Shown: positions 43,163 to 51,539 of the stretch, piece after piece
Numbering within the stretch: the first letter of the stretch is position 1
Layout: each line of letters opens with the position of its first letter
Assembly (NCBI RefSeq): GCF_026239555.1
Contig: NZ_JAPIVP010000005.1
Coordinates: 62,001-126,000 of the forward strand
DNA from: Pedobacter sp. PF22-3
Lineage (GTDB): Bacteria > Bacteroidota > Bacteroidia > Sphingobacteriales > Sphingobacteriaceae
Reading direction: 5' to 3'
Length of the DNA stretch: 64,000 nucleotides
Translations under genes and position numbers: made by a program
The notes under the pieces: model-generated
The model's database searches: none
Told to the model about the DNA's origin: nothing
Seen by the model: the letters and a program-made list of their open reading frames with translations, nothing else

Positions 43163-43300
43163 GATTTTAAGCTATTAAATCGATATTTCATCCCGTGAAA
43201 ATCGGATTGCAATATTAGGGATTATTTTCGAGAAAAAAAAACCTATTTTAATTTTTTCCACATTCTTTATGAATTCCACATTCGATTGTGTTAATTGCTT

Positions 43301-43975
43301 CTATTCCAAAAGATCAGGGCGGCGGGTTTTAGTCCGTTCTAAGGCCTGTTCGTGCCTCCATTCGTTCACTCTTGCCTCATGGCCACTCAATAAAACATCT
43401 GGCACTTTATGCCCACGCCAATCTGCTGGCCGGGTATAAACCGGTGCATCCAATAGCTCGCCCTGAAAACTATCAGACAGGGCCGAAGTCTCATCATTTA
43501 AAACCCCGGGGATTAAGCGCACTACAGCATCTACCACAATAGCAGCAGGCAGCTCTCCGCCGCTTAAAACATAGTCGCCAACAGATATCTCTCTCGTTAC
43601 AAAAATATCCCGTATACGCTGATCTATGCCTTTGTAATGGCCGCACAGAATAATGATATTCTTTTTAATAGATAGCTCATTAGCCGTACTCTGGTTTAAA
43701 GTAACGCCATCTGGACTCATAAATATAATCTCATCATAATCCCTTTCTGCCTGCAGTTTTTCGATACAAGCTGCAAAAGGCTCAATACCCATTACCATAC
43801 CACTGCCTCCGCCATACTGATAATCGTCTACACTTTTTTGTTTGTTAGTGGCATAATCCCTCAGGTTATGCACAACAATTTCGGCAATGCCCTTTTTTTG
43901 TGCACGCTGTAAAATTGAATGGGCAAAAGGGCTTTCTAATAAAGCGGGTAAAACTGTAATAATATCGAAACGCAT
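43301..43975 (-). CDS. trmD: tRNA (guanine-37-N1)-methyltransferase TrmD
   Basis: 224 residues. It methylates G37 of tRNAs with SAM, preventing frameshifting. [66 protein letters not shown] and [14 protein letters not shown] (the trefoil-knot SAM site) are all present. The C terminus ([19 protein letters not shown]) is complete. A TATCTTTG promoter box ends 4 bases before the ATG, suggesting leaderless transcription of its own. It is separated from rimM by a lipoprotein gene and a decayed gene. Confidence 0.98.
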   Translation of the reverse strand: MRFDIITVLPALLESPFAHSILQRAQKKGIAEIVVHNLRDYATNKQKSVDDYQYGGGSGMVMGIEPFAACIEKLQAERDYDEIIFMSPDGVTLNQSTANELSIKKNIIILCGHYKGIDQRIRDIFVTREISVGDYVLSGGELPAAIVVDAVVRLIPGVLNDETSALSDSFQGELLDAPVYTRPADWRGHKVPDVLLSGHEARVNEWRHEQALERTKTRRPDLLE

Positions 43976-43979
43976 AGTG

Positions 43980-43987
43980 CAAAGATA
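43980..43987 (-). promoter_or_regulatory. -7 box immediately before trmD
   Basis: Minus-strand TATCTTTG ends 4 bases before the ATG, with TTTA 20 bases upstream (44008-44011). This would place the transcription start at or about the start codon. Confidence 0.55.
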
Positions 43988-44102
43988 GCCTTTTGACCGT
44001 CAAATAATAAACAGAACATACTTGGAGCAATACGCATCTATTTCTGTTGGAAAAAAACTGAATAATATTTAGTTATACAAACACTATAACTGGAAAAAAT
44101 AT

Positions 44103-44604
44103 TTAACCTTTTTTAATTTTATCTACTTTATGCCATAATTCCTGCCATTCATAAGTTTCTTTTCCATCAACTTGTTTAGCACCATCCATTAAGCCAAGAC
44201 ATTTATTCCCGTCAGGTCCATCGATTTATATTTCAGTTTAAAAACTGCACTATTTAAAGGTTGGCTGATAGCATAATTTACACTTTCTTTCAGAGTACCT
44301 TCAATCTCCACCTCGATTTTAGCAGTTTGCCACACCACTATCCCTTGTTCAGTTACTTTAACTGCAGACAGTTGCCCATGGCATCAAATACTTTAAGGGT
44401 TTACAGAAAGGGCATCGGAAGAGCATCAGCCCGAGGAGGTAGAGTTACAAACTGCCATACACCAACAAAATCAGATAACGTTGCTTTCTCCTGGGCAATA
44501 ATACAATTCGAGCTTAAGAAAAAAGGAGCCACAACAAGAAAGAATCTGAAGATTTTTGAATGTCGTGTTACAATGATTTCACTTTCACCATGTTTTCTTC
44601 CCAT
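44103..44604 (-). pseudogene. Decayed paralogue of the neighbouring secreted lipocalin-like gene
   Basis: Read on the minus strand, a signal-peptide-like start (KIFRFFLVVAPFFLSSNCII) leads to TLSDFVGVWQFVTLPP and then an in-frame TAA near 44400. The meaning continues in the same frame (TLKVFDAMG), shifts near 44375 to a second frame (QLSAVKVTEQGIVVWQTAKI, then VNYAISQPLNSAVFKLKYKS), and shifts again near 44210 to a third (CLGLMDGAKQVDGKETYEWQ, ELWHKVDKIKKG, stop). So at least one stop and two frameshifts break one coding sequence. GVWQ and the ending resemble DUF4488-type proteins, and GVWQ parallels GIWQ in the intact neighbour. The apparent start overlaps that neighbour's end, so the true original start is uncertain. 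Confidence 0.7.
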
Positions 44605-44996
44605 TTAAGTGTATCAGACCCAGATTTACCAGATACAACCCCGGAAAGCTTTACACTTTTAAGATCCTTTCCAAAAACATAATGATTGATGTACTGACGA
44701 TCTTTTAGTGCATACTTTCGGTTAGGCAATTCATATGTGATATCAAGCAAATAGGCATCATTCCCTATAATTTTATAATTACCACTGTGTGTAATCACCT
44801 GGTTATCGCCCTCTTTATAACTATTGTAAAAATGACCATCTTCGGTATAAGTAATAAAAGATGCTGGCTCTTTAACATTTTGCCAAATCCCAACTAACGG
44901 TTTGTTAGCCTTGAAAGATAGTTTTTGTGTGGTGCAGGATTGAAACGAAGCAGCGATTAAAAGTACCGCAATAGCTTTAGAGCTTTTTTTGAACAT
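44568..44996 (-). CDS. Small lipoprotein, lipocalin-like (DUF4488-type)
   Basis: The ATG at 44994-44996 (MFKKSSKAIAVLLIAASFQSC) is preferred, giving a clean lipobox with Cys21; an in-frame ATG seven codons upstream is the alternative. About 142 residues. LVGIWQNVKEPASFITYTED, GHFYNSYKEGDNQVITHSGN and YKIIGNDAYLLDITYELPNR suggest a small beta-barrel of the kind annotated as DUF4488 or lipocalin-like. The function is unknown. It sits between rimM and trmD with a decayed paralogue downstream, so it is an insertion into a normally compact ribosomal operon. Confidence 0.7.
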   Translation of the reverse strand: MFKKSSKAIAVLLIAASFQSCTTQKLSFKANKPLVGIWQNVKEPASFITYTEDGHFYNSYKEGDNQVITHSGNYKIIGNDAYLLDITYELPNRKYALKDRQYINHYVFGKDLKSVKLSGVVSGKSGSDTLKWEENMVKVKSL

Positions 44997-45073
44997 AAAA
45001 GAATTAATTAGATACAACCAATATAAAAATTTAGATCTATATCATGATAATTAATTTTAATATGTCGGATGAT

Positions 45074-45601
45074 TTATTTTTCCAGATACACATCCAGCAA
45101 ACCTTCAGGTAAATTAAGGGTGATGATCTTTTCATCCTCATCGTATTCTACAATAAAATCTTCGTTTAGCGGAAACAGGACTTCCGTATCTTTATACATC
45201 ACCGTAGCCACAAATTGCTGTGGATATTCGTTTACTTCCAGAATTTCGCCCAATTTGCCTAAAGTTTCATCTATCGCTAAATAACCTTTAAAATCGGTAT
45301 AGAAAAATTCTCCTTCTTCGCGTTCGGGCATTTGCGAAAGGGGCAGGTACAATTTCTTCTTTAATAACGGCTGCACTTTATCAATATGATCAGCATCATC
45401 AAAATTGAAGTAGCCTGTTTTATTGGCCTGTAGTTTAGCCGAGGCTACAAAATATGGAACGAGTTTGCCATTCATATCAGCAAATATCACATCAAATTCG
45501 AGCTGTTCGTATTCATCAAATTCAAAAAATACCTGAACTTCTCCTTTTAAACCTCTCGTTTTGGTTACGTAACCGATGTAAAATGCTTCTTCGTGTTTCA
45601 T
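45074..45601 (-). CDS. rimM: Ribosome maturation factor RimM
   Basis: 175 residues, full length. RimM binds S19 and helps 30S maturation. The N-terminal RimM domain has FYIGYVTKTRGLKGEVQVFF and ADHIDKVQPLLKKKLYLPLS; the C-terminal PRC-barrel has YTDFKGYLAIDETLGKLGEI, QQFVATVMYKDTEVLFPLNE and IITLNLPEGLLDVYL. It lies downstream of rpsP across a gap with a CCCC-type inverted repeat and a strong hairpin. Confidence 0.95.
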   Translation of the reverse strand: MKHEEAFYIGYVTKTRGLKGEVQVFFEFDEYEQLEFDVIFADMNGKLVPYFVASAKLQANKTGYFNFDDADHIDKVQPLLKKKLYLPLSQMPEREEGEFFYTDFKGYLAIDETLGKLGEILEVNEYPQQFVATVMYKDTEVLFPLNEDFIVEYDEDEKIITLNLPEGLLDVYLEK

Positions 45602-45604
45602 TTC

Positions 45605-45661
45605 TACCCCTAAATCCCCTACAGGGGACTTGTTAACACCCCCCTTTAGGGGCAGGGGGTA
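45605..45661. repeat. CCCCTAAATCCCC-type inverted repeat
   Basis: Two small palindromes, CCCCTACAGGGG and CCCCTTTAGGGG, lie within ACCCCTAAATCCCC...GGGGCAGGGGGT, so short hairpins sit inside a larger one. It occupies the space just upstream of rimM. Confidence 0.7.
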
Positions 45662-45666
45662 TTAAT

Positions 45667-45700
45667 AAAAATAGCGTTCCGGAGATCGGAACGCTATTTC
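45667..45700 (-). terminator. Terminator or attenuator hairpin between rpsP and rimM
   Basis: AAATAGCGTTCCG and CGGAACGCTATTT form a perfect 13-bp stem with a 5-base loop; on the minus strand it is followed by a T-rich run (TTTTTATT). It would reduce or end rpsP transcription before rimM. Confidence 0.85.
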
Positions 45701-45720
45701 ATGAGACAAAATAATTAAAA

Positions 45721-46266
45721 CTATTCTGCGCCTTCTTCTTTAGGAGCTTCTTCAGTTGCCTCAGCTTCAACAGCTGGAGCTTCTTCTTCCACAACCTCTT
45801 CTGCAACTGGTGCATTTTTGGCTGCGATAGCTGCTGCTTTATCTTCTTTTTTCTTAGCTTCTGCTGCTAATGCTGCTTTACGTGCATCTGCTTTAGAAGT
45901 AGCTAAACCTTCTGTTTTACCAGAAATTTTACCCGCTTTAGCATCTAACCAAGCTGCAAATTTTTCATCTGCCTGTTCTTGAGTTAAAGCTCCTTTTTTA
46001 ACACCACCTTCTAAGTGTTTTTTGTATAAAACACCTTTGTAAGAAAGGATAGCACGAGCAGTATCAGTTGGTTGTGCACCACTGTTAACCCAAGCTAAAG
46101 TTTTTTCGAAGTTAATTTCGATGGTAGCAGGATTGGTATTTGGGTTGTAAGAACCTAAACGCTCAATAAATTTACCATCACGTGGAGAGCGAGAATCTGC
46201 TACCACAACGTGGAAAAAAGGTTTTCCTTTTTTACCGAATCTTTGCAATCTGATTTTAGTTGCCAT
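45721..46266 (-). CDS. rpsP: 30S ribosomal protein S16
   Basis: 181 residues. The S16 core (1-82) has [40 protein letters not shown] and [20 protein letters not shown]. The rest is an Ala/Glu/Lys-rich extension ([20 protein letters not shown], then a run of Glu), which is common in Bacteroidota S16 but absent from the about 80-residue enterobacterial protein. It is the first gene of the rpsP-rimM-trmD-rplS cluster and has a TATCTTTG box 57 bases upstream. Confidence 0.97.
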   Translation of the reverse strand: MATKIRLQRFGKKGKPFFHVVVADSRSPRDGKFIERLGSYNPNTNPATIEINFEKTLAWVNSGAQPTDTARAILSYKGVLYKKHLEGGVKKGALTQEQADEKFAAWLDAKAGKISGKTEGLATSKADARKAALAAEAKKKEDKAAAIAAKNAPVAEEVVEEEAPAVEAEATEEAPKEEGAE

Positions 46267-46322
46267 TTTCTTTTGTATTTATGTATTCAACATAGTTCCC
46301 GGAGCTTCATGCTGCGGGGCTG

Positions 46323-46330
46323 CAAAGATA
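46323..46330 (-). promoter_or_regulatory. Candidate -7 box for the rpsP cluster
   Basis: Minus-strand TATCTTTG, 56 bases before the rpsP ATG. The leader that follows contains an imperfect GC-rich hairpin (CCCCGCAGC...GCTCCGGG), possibly regulatory. Confidence 0.45.
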
Positions 46331-46409
46331 ACTAAAATCCTGGAAATTAAAAACATAGTTTAATTTCTTTGTTTTCAGGATATTTACACCAAAATACCTG
46401 CAGATACAA

Positions 46410-46931
46410 ATGGAAAAAATTGCGATTGATATGGACGAGGTGATTGCCGATGCCGTTGGAAAATTTATTAAATTGTATAACCGGGACTTTAATGTTCCTT
46501 TAGACTTAAAGATTGACGCCGGGAATGAAATCTATCACCATGTTCCACAAGATGTGAATCAGAAATGGTTCGAATATATCAATGAGCCTGGCTTTTTTCG
46601 TGATCTTGACGTTATTGCTGATAGCCAACGCGTAATTAAGGCCCTACAACAGAAATATGATGTTTACATTGTTTCAGCAGCAATGGAGTTCCGTAACTCA
46701 CTGGTGGATAAGTATGATTGGTTGGCCGAACATTTTTCTTTCATAGATTGGCAGCACATCATGTTCTGCGGAAATAAAATTGTGAATGTTGATATCATCA
46801 TTGACGACCGCACTAAAAACTTTATAAATTTTACTGTCCGGCCTTTATTATTTACCTCGCCACATAATTTATTGGTTAAAGAGTATGAGCGCGTAAATAG
46901 CTGGGAAGAGGTAGCGGATTTGCTGCTATAA
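46410..46931 (+). CDS. 5' nucleotidase, NT5C type (HAD superfamily)
   Basis: 173 residues. The HAD nucleophile motif is IAIDMDEVIAD with Asp7 and Asp9. Motif II Ser/Thr lies in YDVYIVSAAMEF and the final Asp pair in VDIIIDDRTKNF. The substrate cap contains WFEYINEPGFFRDLDVIAD, typical of the 5'(3')-deoxyribonucleotidase family. It would dephosphorylate (deoxy)nucleoside monophosphates in the cytoplasm. It is divergent from rpsP. Confidence 0.88.
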   Translation: MEKIAIDMDEVIADAVGKFIKLYNRDFNVPLDLKIDAGNEIYHHVPQDVNQKWFEYINEPGFFRDLDVIADSQRVIKALQQKYDVYIVSAAMEFRNSLVDKYDWLAEHFSFIDWQHIMFCGNKIVNVDIIIDDRTKNFINFTVRPLLFTSPHNLLVKEYERVNSWEEVADLLL

Positions 46932-47045
46932 CTCTTATCGAGGTCTGTAATTTTAGGCCTAAAGTGTAATTTTTATTGAGTTGCCGCATGTATGAAGATG
47001 TAACATTTCGTAAAAAATTTGCTCTAATCATAAAAAACTAAAACT

Positions 47046-47369
47046 ATGTTAGTAACCACAACGCCTACAGTTGAGGGCAGAAAAATTATAAAATATATCG
47101 GTTTAGTAACCGGAGAAACCATTATTGGCGCAAATATTTTTAAAGATTTATTTGCAGGAATAACAGATATAGTAGGAGGCAGATCGAGTTCTTACGAACG
47201 TGTTTTAAGAGAGGGGAAAGATACTGCAGTTAACGAAATGCAACAATATGCGGCCGCACTTGGTGCAAATGCTATTGTTGGTGTTGACTTAGACTACGAA
47301 ACAGTGGGCAGCGGCGGAAGCATGCTGATGGTAAGCGCCAATGGTACTGCGGTAATTTTAGCCGATTAA
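47046..47369 (+). CDS. YbjQ family (UPF0145) heavy-metal-binding-domain-like protein
   Basis: 107 residues, the normal length. [60 protein letters not shown] and [20 protein letters not shown] are the full family pattern. The fold resembles an oligomeric dodecin-like or ferredoxin-like unit; the function is not known despite the family name. A terminator follows. Confidence 0.93.
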   Translation: MLVTTTPTVEGRKIIKYIGLVTGETIIGANIFKDLFAGITDIVGGRSSSYERVLREGKDTAVNEMQQYAAALGANAIVGVDLDYETVGSGGSMLMVSANGTAVILAD

Positions 47370-47406
47370 GAAATTTGCTTATTGCGAAAACTAAGCAAAA
47401 AATAAG

Positions 47407-47440
47407 AAAGTCTTTCCGGTGCGGGAAAGACTTTTCTTTT
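47407..47440 (+). terminator. Terminator after the ybjQ-type gene
   Basis: AAAGTCTTTCC and GGAAAGACTTT pair around GGTGCG-type loop sequence and are followed by TCTTTT. Convergent with pfkA, 16 bases from its stop. Confidence 0.85.
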
Positions 47441-47455
47441 ATACTTTATTTTTGT

Positions 47456-48439
47456 TTAAAACGAAAGAATGTCTATTAGCTTGAGCCATTTAGAACTTAC
47501 CTTCTCCGCATTAATATGCTTGATAGCATGATCAAAAGGAGTAAAAACGATTTCCCGGTTAATCTGCCCCACCATTACACCACTTTCTCCTTGAATTAAA
47601 CCTTCTACCGCAACTACGCCTAAGCGGCTGGCCAGCACACGGTCCATACAGGTTGGCTTGCCCCCGCGTTGAATATGCCCCAAAACGGAAACTTTAGTAT
47701 CGTAATGTGGGTATTTTTCCTGCAAAATTTCGCCAACCTTAAATGCACCTCCTGTATCATCGCCTTCGGCAACAATAATAATTTTTGAGGATTTATCCTT
47801 ACGGCTATGCTCTAATTTATGTAAAATATCATCAGCGTTCATGTTAGCCTCTGGAATCATAATGGCCTCTGCGCCCACACCAATTCCACTTCTTAAAGCA
47901 ATTAATCCGGAGTCACGACCCATCACTTCGACAATAAAAAGCCTATCATGTGATTCGGCCGTATCCCTGATCCTGTCTACCGCATCAATAACGGTGTTGA
48001 TGGCAGAGTCATAACCGATGGTAAAATCGGTACCTGCCAAATCATTATCTATGGTACCTGGCAAGCCCACAATAGGAAAATCGAACTCTTTAGAAAAAAC
48101 ATTGGCTCCTGTAAATGTTCCATCTCCTCCAATTACCACCAGGGCATCAATTCCGTTGGCTTTTAGGTTTTCGTAAGCAGTTTTCCTACCCTCAACTGTT
48201 TTGAATGCTTCACTACGGGCCGTTTTTAAAATAGTTCCGCCACGCTGAATAATATTCGCAACAGATTTGCGGTCCATAGGGATACAATCATTGTTGATTA
48301 ATCCTTCATATCCACGGAGAAACCCCGTTACTTCAATATCATAATAAATAGAGCCCCTAACAACAGCTCTAATTGCAGCGTTCATGCCTGGCGAATCTCC
48401 ACCAGAGGTTAAAACGCCAATGTTCTTGATCTTATTCAT
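47456..48439 (-). CDS. pfkA: 6-phosphofructokinase
   Basis: 327 residues, ATP-dependent PfkA. It phosphorylates fructose 6-phosphate in glycolysis. IGVLTSGGDSPGMNAAIRAV is the ATP site, VVIGGDGTFTGANVFSKEF the GGDGT motif (ATP rather than pyrophosphate donor), PGTIDNDLAGTDFTIGYDSA the catalytic Asp region, and MGRDSGLIAL and HIQRGG are substrate sites. The start overlaps the end of the DsbD-like gene by 8 bases. That gene precedes it in the same direction, so translation may be coupled. Confidence 0.97.
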   Translation of the reverse strand: MNKIKNIGVLTSGGDSPGMNAAIRAVVRGSIYYDIEVTGFLRGYEGLINNDCIPMDRKSVANIIQRGGTILKTARSEAFKTVEGRKTAYENLKANGIDALVVIGGDGTFTGANVFSKEFDFPIVGLPGTIDNDLAGTDFTIGYDSAINTVIDAVDRIRDTAESHDRLFIVEVMGRDSGLIALRSGIGVGAEAIMIPEANMNADDILHKLEHSRKDKSSKIIIVAEGDDTGGAFKVGEILQEKYPHYDTKVSVLGHIQRGGKPTCMDRVLASRLGVVAVEGLIQGESGVMVGQINREIVFTPFDHAIKHINAEKVSSKWLKLIDILSF

Positions 48440-50123
48440 TTGTTTGTTTTTGGAAAGCTGCCTTTCCCTTGTCTAAAAATTTAATGTAGTTCTCAGGCTC
48501 ATAATCTGCGCCCTGAGGTGGAACTAAAACATTTCCATCACCATCTACAATCACGTATTGAGGTTGAGAATTACTGTTAAAAGTTGCGGCCTGAAAGTCA
48601 CTCCACTTCTTCCCAATCGTGTTTATTTTCTTCTTACTAAAAGTAGAAACATAATGCTCTTCTACAGGCAATTCTGTCTTGTCATCTACTACCAGTTCGG
48701 CCATTACAAAATCATTCTTTAATCTTTTTGCAACCTCCGGATTAGACCATACATTGTTTTCCATTTTACGGCAATTTACACAATTCCATCCAGTAAAATC
48801 AATTAAAACTGGCTTTCCTAATTCTTTTGATGCTTGTTTGGCCTGTTCGAAATCATAATAAGGATCAAATCCTTTAGGCGTTAATCTATGAAACAGCTCG
48901 GCATATTTTTTTTCGCCGATAGATGTTTTATTTCCTGTGCTGGCAGGTGAAGCAGTTAGATTATTCAAATCGAAATCCTGTGTTGCAGTTGGAGGTAAAA
49001 ATGCACTGATTGATTTTAATGGTGCACCCCACATACCCGGAATCAAATAAATTACCCAGGCAAATACAATAATAGCCAAAAATGTTCTTGGTACTGACAA
49101 ATATGGCAAATCACTATCGTGAGAAAATTTGATCTTCCCTAAAAGGTAAATTCCCATTAAAGCAAAAATAGCAATCCAAATGGCAAGGAAAACTTCTCTG
49201 TCCAATAAGTTTAGGTGGTATGCCAGATCCACATTTGATAAAAACTTAAATGCAAAGGCAAGTTCTATAAATCCTAAAACAACCTTTACACTGTTTAACC
49301 ATCCCCCTGATTTTGGAAGAGATTTTAATAGTGATGGAAAAATAGCAAATAATGCAAACGGAATGGCCAAAGCAAAAGAAAACCCAAACATTCCTATTGC
49401 AGGGCCTAATCTATCTCCTTTTGATGCGGCATCCACCAGCAATGTTCCAATAAGCGGCCCCGTACATGAAAAGGACACCAGCGCCAAACTGAAGGCCATA
49501 AAAAAGATGCCCATTAAACCACCTTTATCAGATTTTGCATCAATCTTGTTTACAAAGGCACTTGGCAAAGTAATTTCGAACGCACCAAGAAAAGACGCAC
49601 CAAAAACAACAAGCATCAAAAAGAAAAATACATTAAATATTCCATTTGTTGATAGCGCATTTAAAGCATCTGAGCCAAATGCTATGGTGACTAACATTCC
49701 TAATGCAACATAAATAATGATAATGGATACGCCGTAAATTAGTGCCTGGCCAATGGCTTTCCTTTTACTTCCGGCTTTTTTAGTAAAAAAACTAACGGTA
49801 AGTGGTAGCATAGGAAATATACAAGGCATTAAGATAGCTGCAAAGCCGAATAGTAAACCTTTTAGAAAAGTTTGCCATAACGTTAGTTTCTCAGCATCAA
49901 CACTTTTTGATACTGGGGCGACAGATTTAACTGTATCTTTTTTTACGGTGTCTTTTACAACATTGTTCGCAGCACTGTCCTGTGCAGAACCTACCTCAGT
50001 AAAAACAATATCATCCGGGGGAGCGGTTGCTGTGGTATCTTGAGTTACCAAGGCGTAACTCTTAACGGCAGGCCAGGCAATAAACATGGTAGCCATTAAC
50101 AACAATAATAAAACCTTTTTCAT
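48432..50123 (-). CDS. dsbD: Thiol:disulfide interchange protein, DsbD beta + gamma domains
   Basis: 563 residues. Signal or anchor at the N terminus (MKKVLLLLLMATMFIAWPAV) and a Thr/Val/Lys-rich linker. Eight hydrophobic segments (about 85-390) of the CcdA/DsbD beta type follow, with PCIFPMLPLTVSFF and FSCTGPLIGTLL carrying the redox cysteines. The C-terminal thioredoxin-like gamma domain (about 410-560) contains VLIDFTGWNCVNCRKMENNV with CVNC. It carries electrons from cytoplasmic thioredoxin to the periplasm. The N-terminal alpha domain of classical DsbD is missing here and is encoded by the separate gene at 50262. Confidence 0.93.
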   Translation of the reverse strand: MKKVLLLLLMATMFIAWPAVKSYALVTQDTTATAPPDDIVFTEVGSAQDSAANNVVKDTVKKDTVKSVAPVSKSVDAEKLTLWQTFLKGLLFGFAAILMPCIFPMLPLTVSFFTKKAGSKRKAIGQALIYGVSIIIIYVALGMLVTIAFGSDALNALSTNGIFNVFFFLMLVVFGASFLGAFEITLPSAFVNKIDAKSDKGGLMGIFFMAFSLALVSFSCTGPLIGTLLVDAASKGDRLGPAIGMFGFSFALAIPFALFAIFPSLLKSLPKSGGWLNSVKVVLGFIELAFAFKFLSNVDLAYHLNLLDREVFLAIWIAIFALMGIYLLGKIKFSHDSDLPYLSVPRTFLAIIVFAWVIYLIPGMWGAPLKSISAFLPPTATQDFDLNNLTASPASTGNKTSIGEKKYAELFHRLTPKGFDPYYDFEQAKQASKELGKPVLIDFTGWNCVNCRKMENNVWSNPEVAKRLKNDFVMAELVVDDKTELPVEEHYVSTFSKKKINTIGKKWSDFQAATFNSNSQPQYVIVDGDGNVLVPPQGADYEPENYIKFLDKGKAAFQKQTNE

Positions 50124-50213
50124 TTGTGTGTGTATTTGAAACCGTGAAATTAAGAATAATTTTAGAAACGATTTTTTTTAAACCACAACACCTTGTAGAT
50201 TTTACTTTAAAAA

Positions 50214-50242
50214 GAAACAGTCCCAAAAATTCGGGACTGTTT
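50214..50242 (-). terminator. Terminator between the DsbD-alpha and DsbD-beta/gamma genes
   Basis: AAACAGTCCC and GGGACTGTTT pair around AAAAATTC; on the minus strand the stem is followed by TCTTTTTAAA. Confidence 0.8.
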
Positions 50243-50261
50243 GTAAATATTTTGAAGTCAA

Positions 50262-50711
50262 TTATTTAACCGGAACACTAAATTCAACTTCTTCTGGCGG
50301 AAGACATTGCTTATCGTTACAAACCATGAATTCTACCACGCCTTTAACTGTTGTAGTTGCTTTATTTAGCTTAATTTTCTGTTGAAAAATTACTGATTTT
50401 TCAAAGTAACTCACATTCATTTTAAATGTGCTTTCATATTTAACAATGGCTTTAGGCTCAATTGTTTTACCTACCAAACTGAAATCTTTAGAAGGCGCAA
50501 AAGTAAAAGTGGTTTTTACTGGTCCTCCGTCTTTTACATTCTGAGAATAAATATGCCATCTATCATCAATTGTAGCCTTTAAATAAATTATAGCTTCAGT
50601 TTTACTTACTTTCTTTGCAGAATAAGCCCAAGTTACAGGTTTTTCAATTTGAGCAAATGCGCCAGCAATGGTAAAAAGTACCATCGAAAGCAACAGGGTG
50701 ATTTTTTTCAT
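50262..50711 (-). CDS. DsbD N-terminal (alpha) domain-like secreted protein
   Basis: The ATG at 50709-50711 (MKKITLLLSMVLFTIAGAFA, then Q) is chosen; an in-frame ATG ten codons upstream would overlap birA. About 149 residues. After the signal peptide, the domain matches the immunoglobulin-like DsbD alpha fold (PVTWAYSAKKVSKTEAIIYL, DDRWHIYSQNVKDGGPVKTT) and ends EFMVCNDKQCLPPEEVEFSV, where the Cys pair (VCNDKQC) fits the alpha-domain redox site. It likely receives electrons from the DsbD-like membrane protein whose gene follows. birA lies 7 bases upstream. Confidence 0.85.
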   Translation of the reverse strand: MKKITLLLSMVLFTIAGAFAQIEKPVTWAYSAKKVSKTEAIIYLKATIDDRWHIYSQNVKDGGPVKTTFTFAPSKDFSLVGKTIEPKAIVKYESTFKMNVSYFEKSVIFQQKIKLNKATTTVKGVVEFMVCNDKQCLPPEEVEFSVPVK

Positions 50712-50718
50712 TTTGTGT

Positions 50719-51495
50719 TTATTTTGTGTGTGTAAATTCAATTTCTTTAAAGTTAAAAACTTTTAACCCTTTTTCGGTATTAACGTTTAGTCTGCCATTA
50801 TCTTCAACGCCTACAATAGTTCCTTCAAAAATCTCGCCGTTATGTTTATATAAAGCAGAAACCTGATAGTTATACAACCGCTCAAGGTAATCATTTTGTA
50901 AAATACTATATTTTCCTCCCCTCAAAATTAAGTAGTATTTTTCCATAAATATGAATATTTTCTCCATAATATCCATTAAAGGCACATCTATTTGTAAAAT
51001 TTGAATGACGGAGGTAGCACGCTCACTTATACTTTCAGAAAATTCTGATTGATTTACATTTACGCCAATGCCAATTACTGATGATTTAAAAGAATTGCCT
51101 GTCAGTGTATTTTCGATTAATATCCCGCCTAATTTCTTATTATGGTAATACATATCATTGGGCCATTTTACCTTTATCCCCTCCGGCACAAAACAAGCCA
51201 AGGCATCACTAACAGCCAAACTAACGGCAATATTTAAATAAAACTGCTTATCAAGTGGCAAAAAAGAAGGCTTTAAATAAATACTTGTACTAATGTTTTT
51301 CCCTGCTTGAGTTTGCCAAACACTTTCCTGCTGCCCTCTTCCGGCAAACTGATGGTCTGCCATAATTACAGTCCCTTCTGCTAATGGCTCGGATTTTGAC
51401 GCCAAATTTTTTAAAAAGTTATTAGTAGAATCAACTTCTTTTAATTTGATTAAATTTTGACCAACAAATAGTGTCGAAAAAGTGTTATTTTGCAA
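50719..51495 (-). CDS. birA: Biotin--[acetyl-CoA-carboxylase] ligase
   Basis: 258 residues. It attaches biotin to the carboxyl carrier protein. EVDSTNNFLKNL, VIMADHQFAGRGQQESVWQT (GRGxxxxxW biotinyl-AMP loop), VKWPNDMYYHNKKLGGILIE and VIGIGVNVNQSEF are all present. There is no N-terminal helix-turn-helix, so it is a monofunctional enzyme and not the BirA repressor. The C-terminal small domain (EIFEGTIVGVEDNGRLNVNT) is present. The DsbD-alpha gene follows 7 bases after the stop. Confidence 0.95.
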   Translation of the reverse strand: MQNNTFSTLFVGQNLIKLKEVDSTNNFLKNLASKSEPLAEGTVIMADHQFAGRGQQESVWQTQAGKNISTSIYLKPSFLPLDKQFYLNIAVSLAVSDALACFVPEGIKVKWPNDMYYHNKKLGGILIENTLTGNSFKSSVIGIGVNVNQSEFSESISERATSVIQILQIDVPLMDIMEKIFIFMEKYYLILRGGKYSILQNDYLERLYNYQVSALYKHNGEIFEGTIVGVEDNGRLNVNTEKGLKVFNFKEIEFTHTK

Positions 51496-51539
51496 GTGTT
51501 GAATTTATAATATTGTAATTCCAAAATTAAAGCATTTTA

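Noticed and set aside
44261..44608. A 115-codon plus-strand open frame
   Set aside because: It is antisense to the pseudogene, whose minus-strand pieces carry clear protein meaning.
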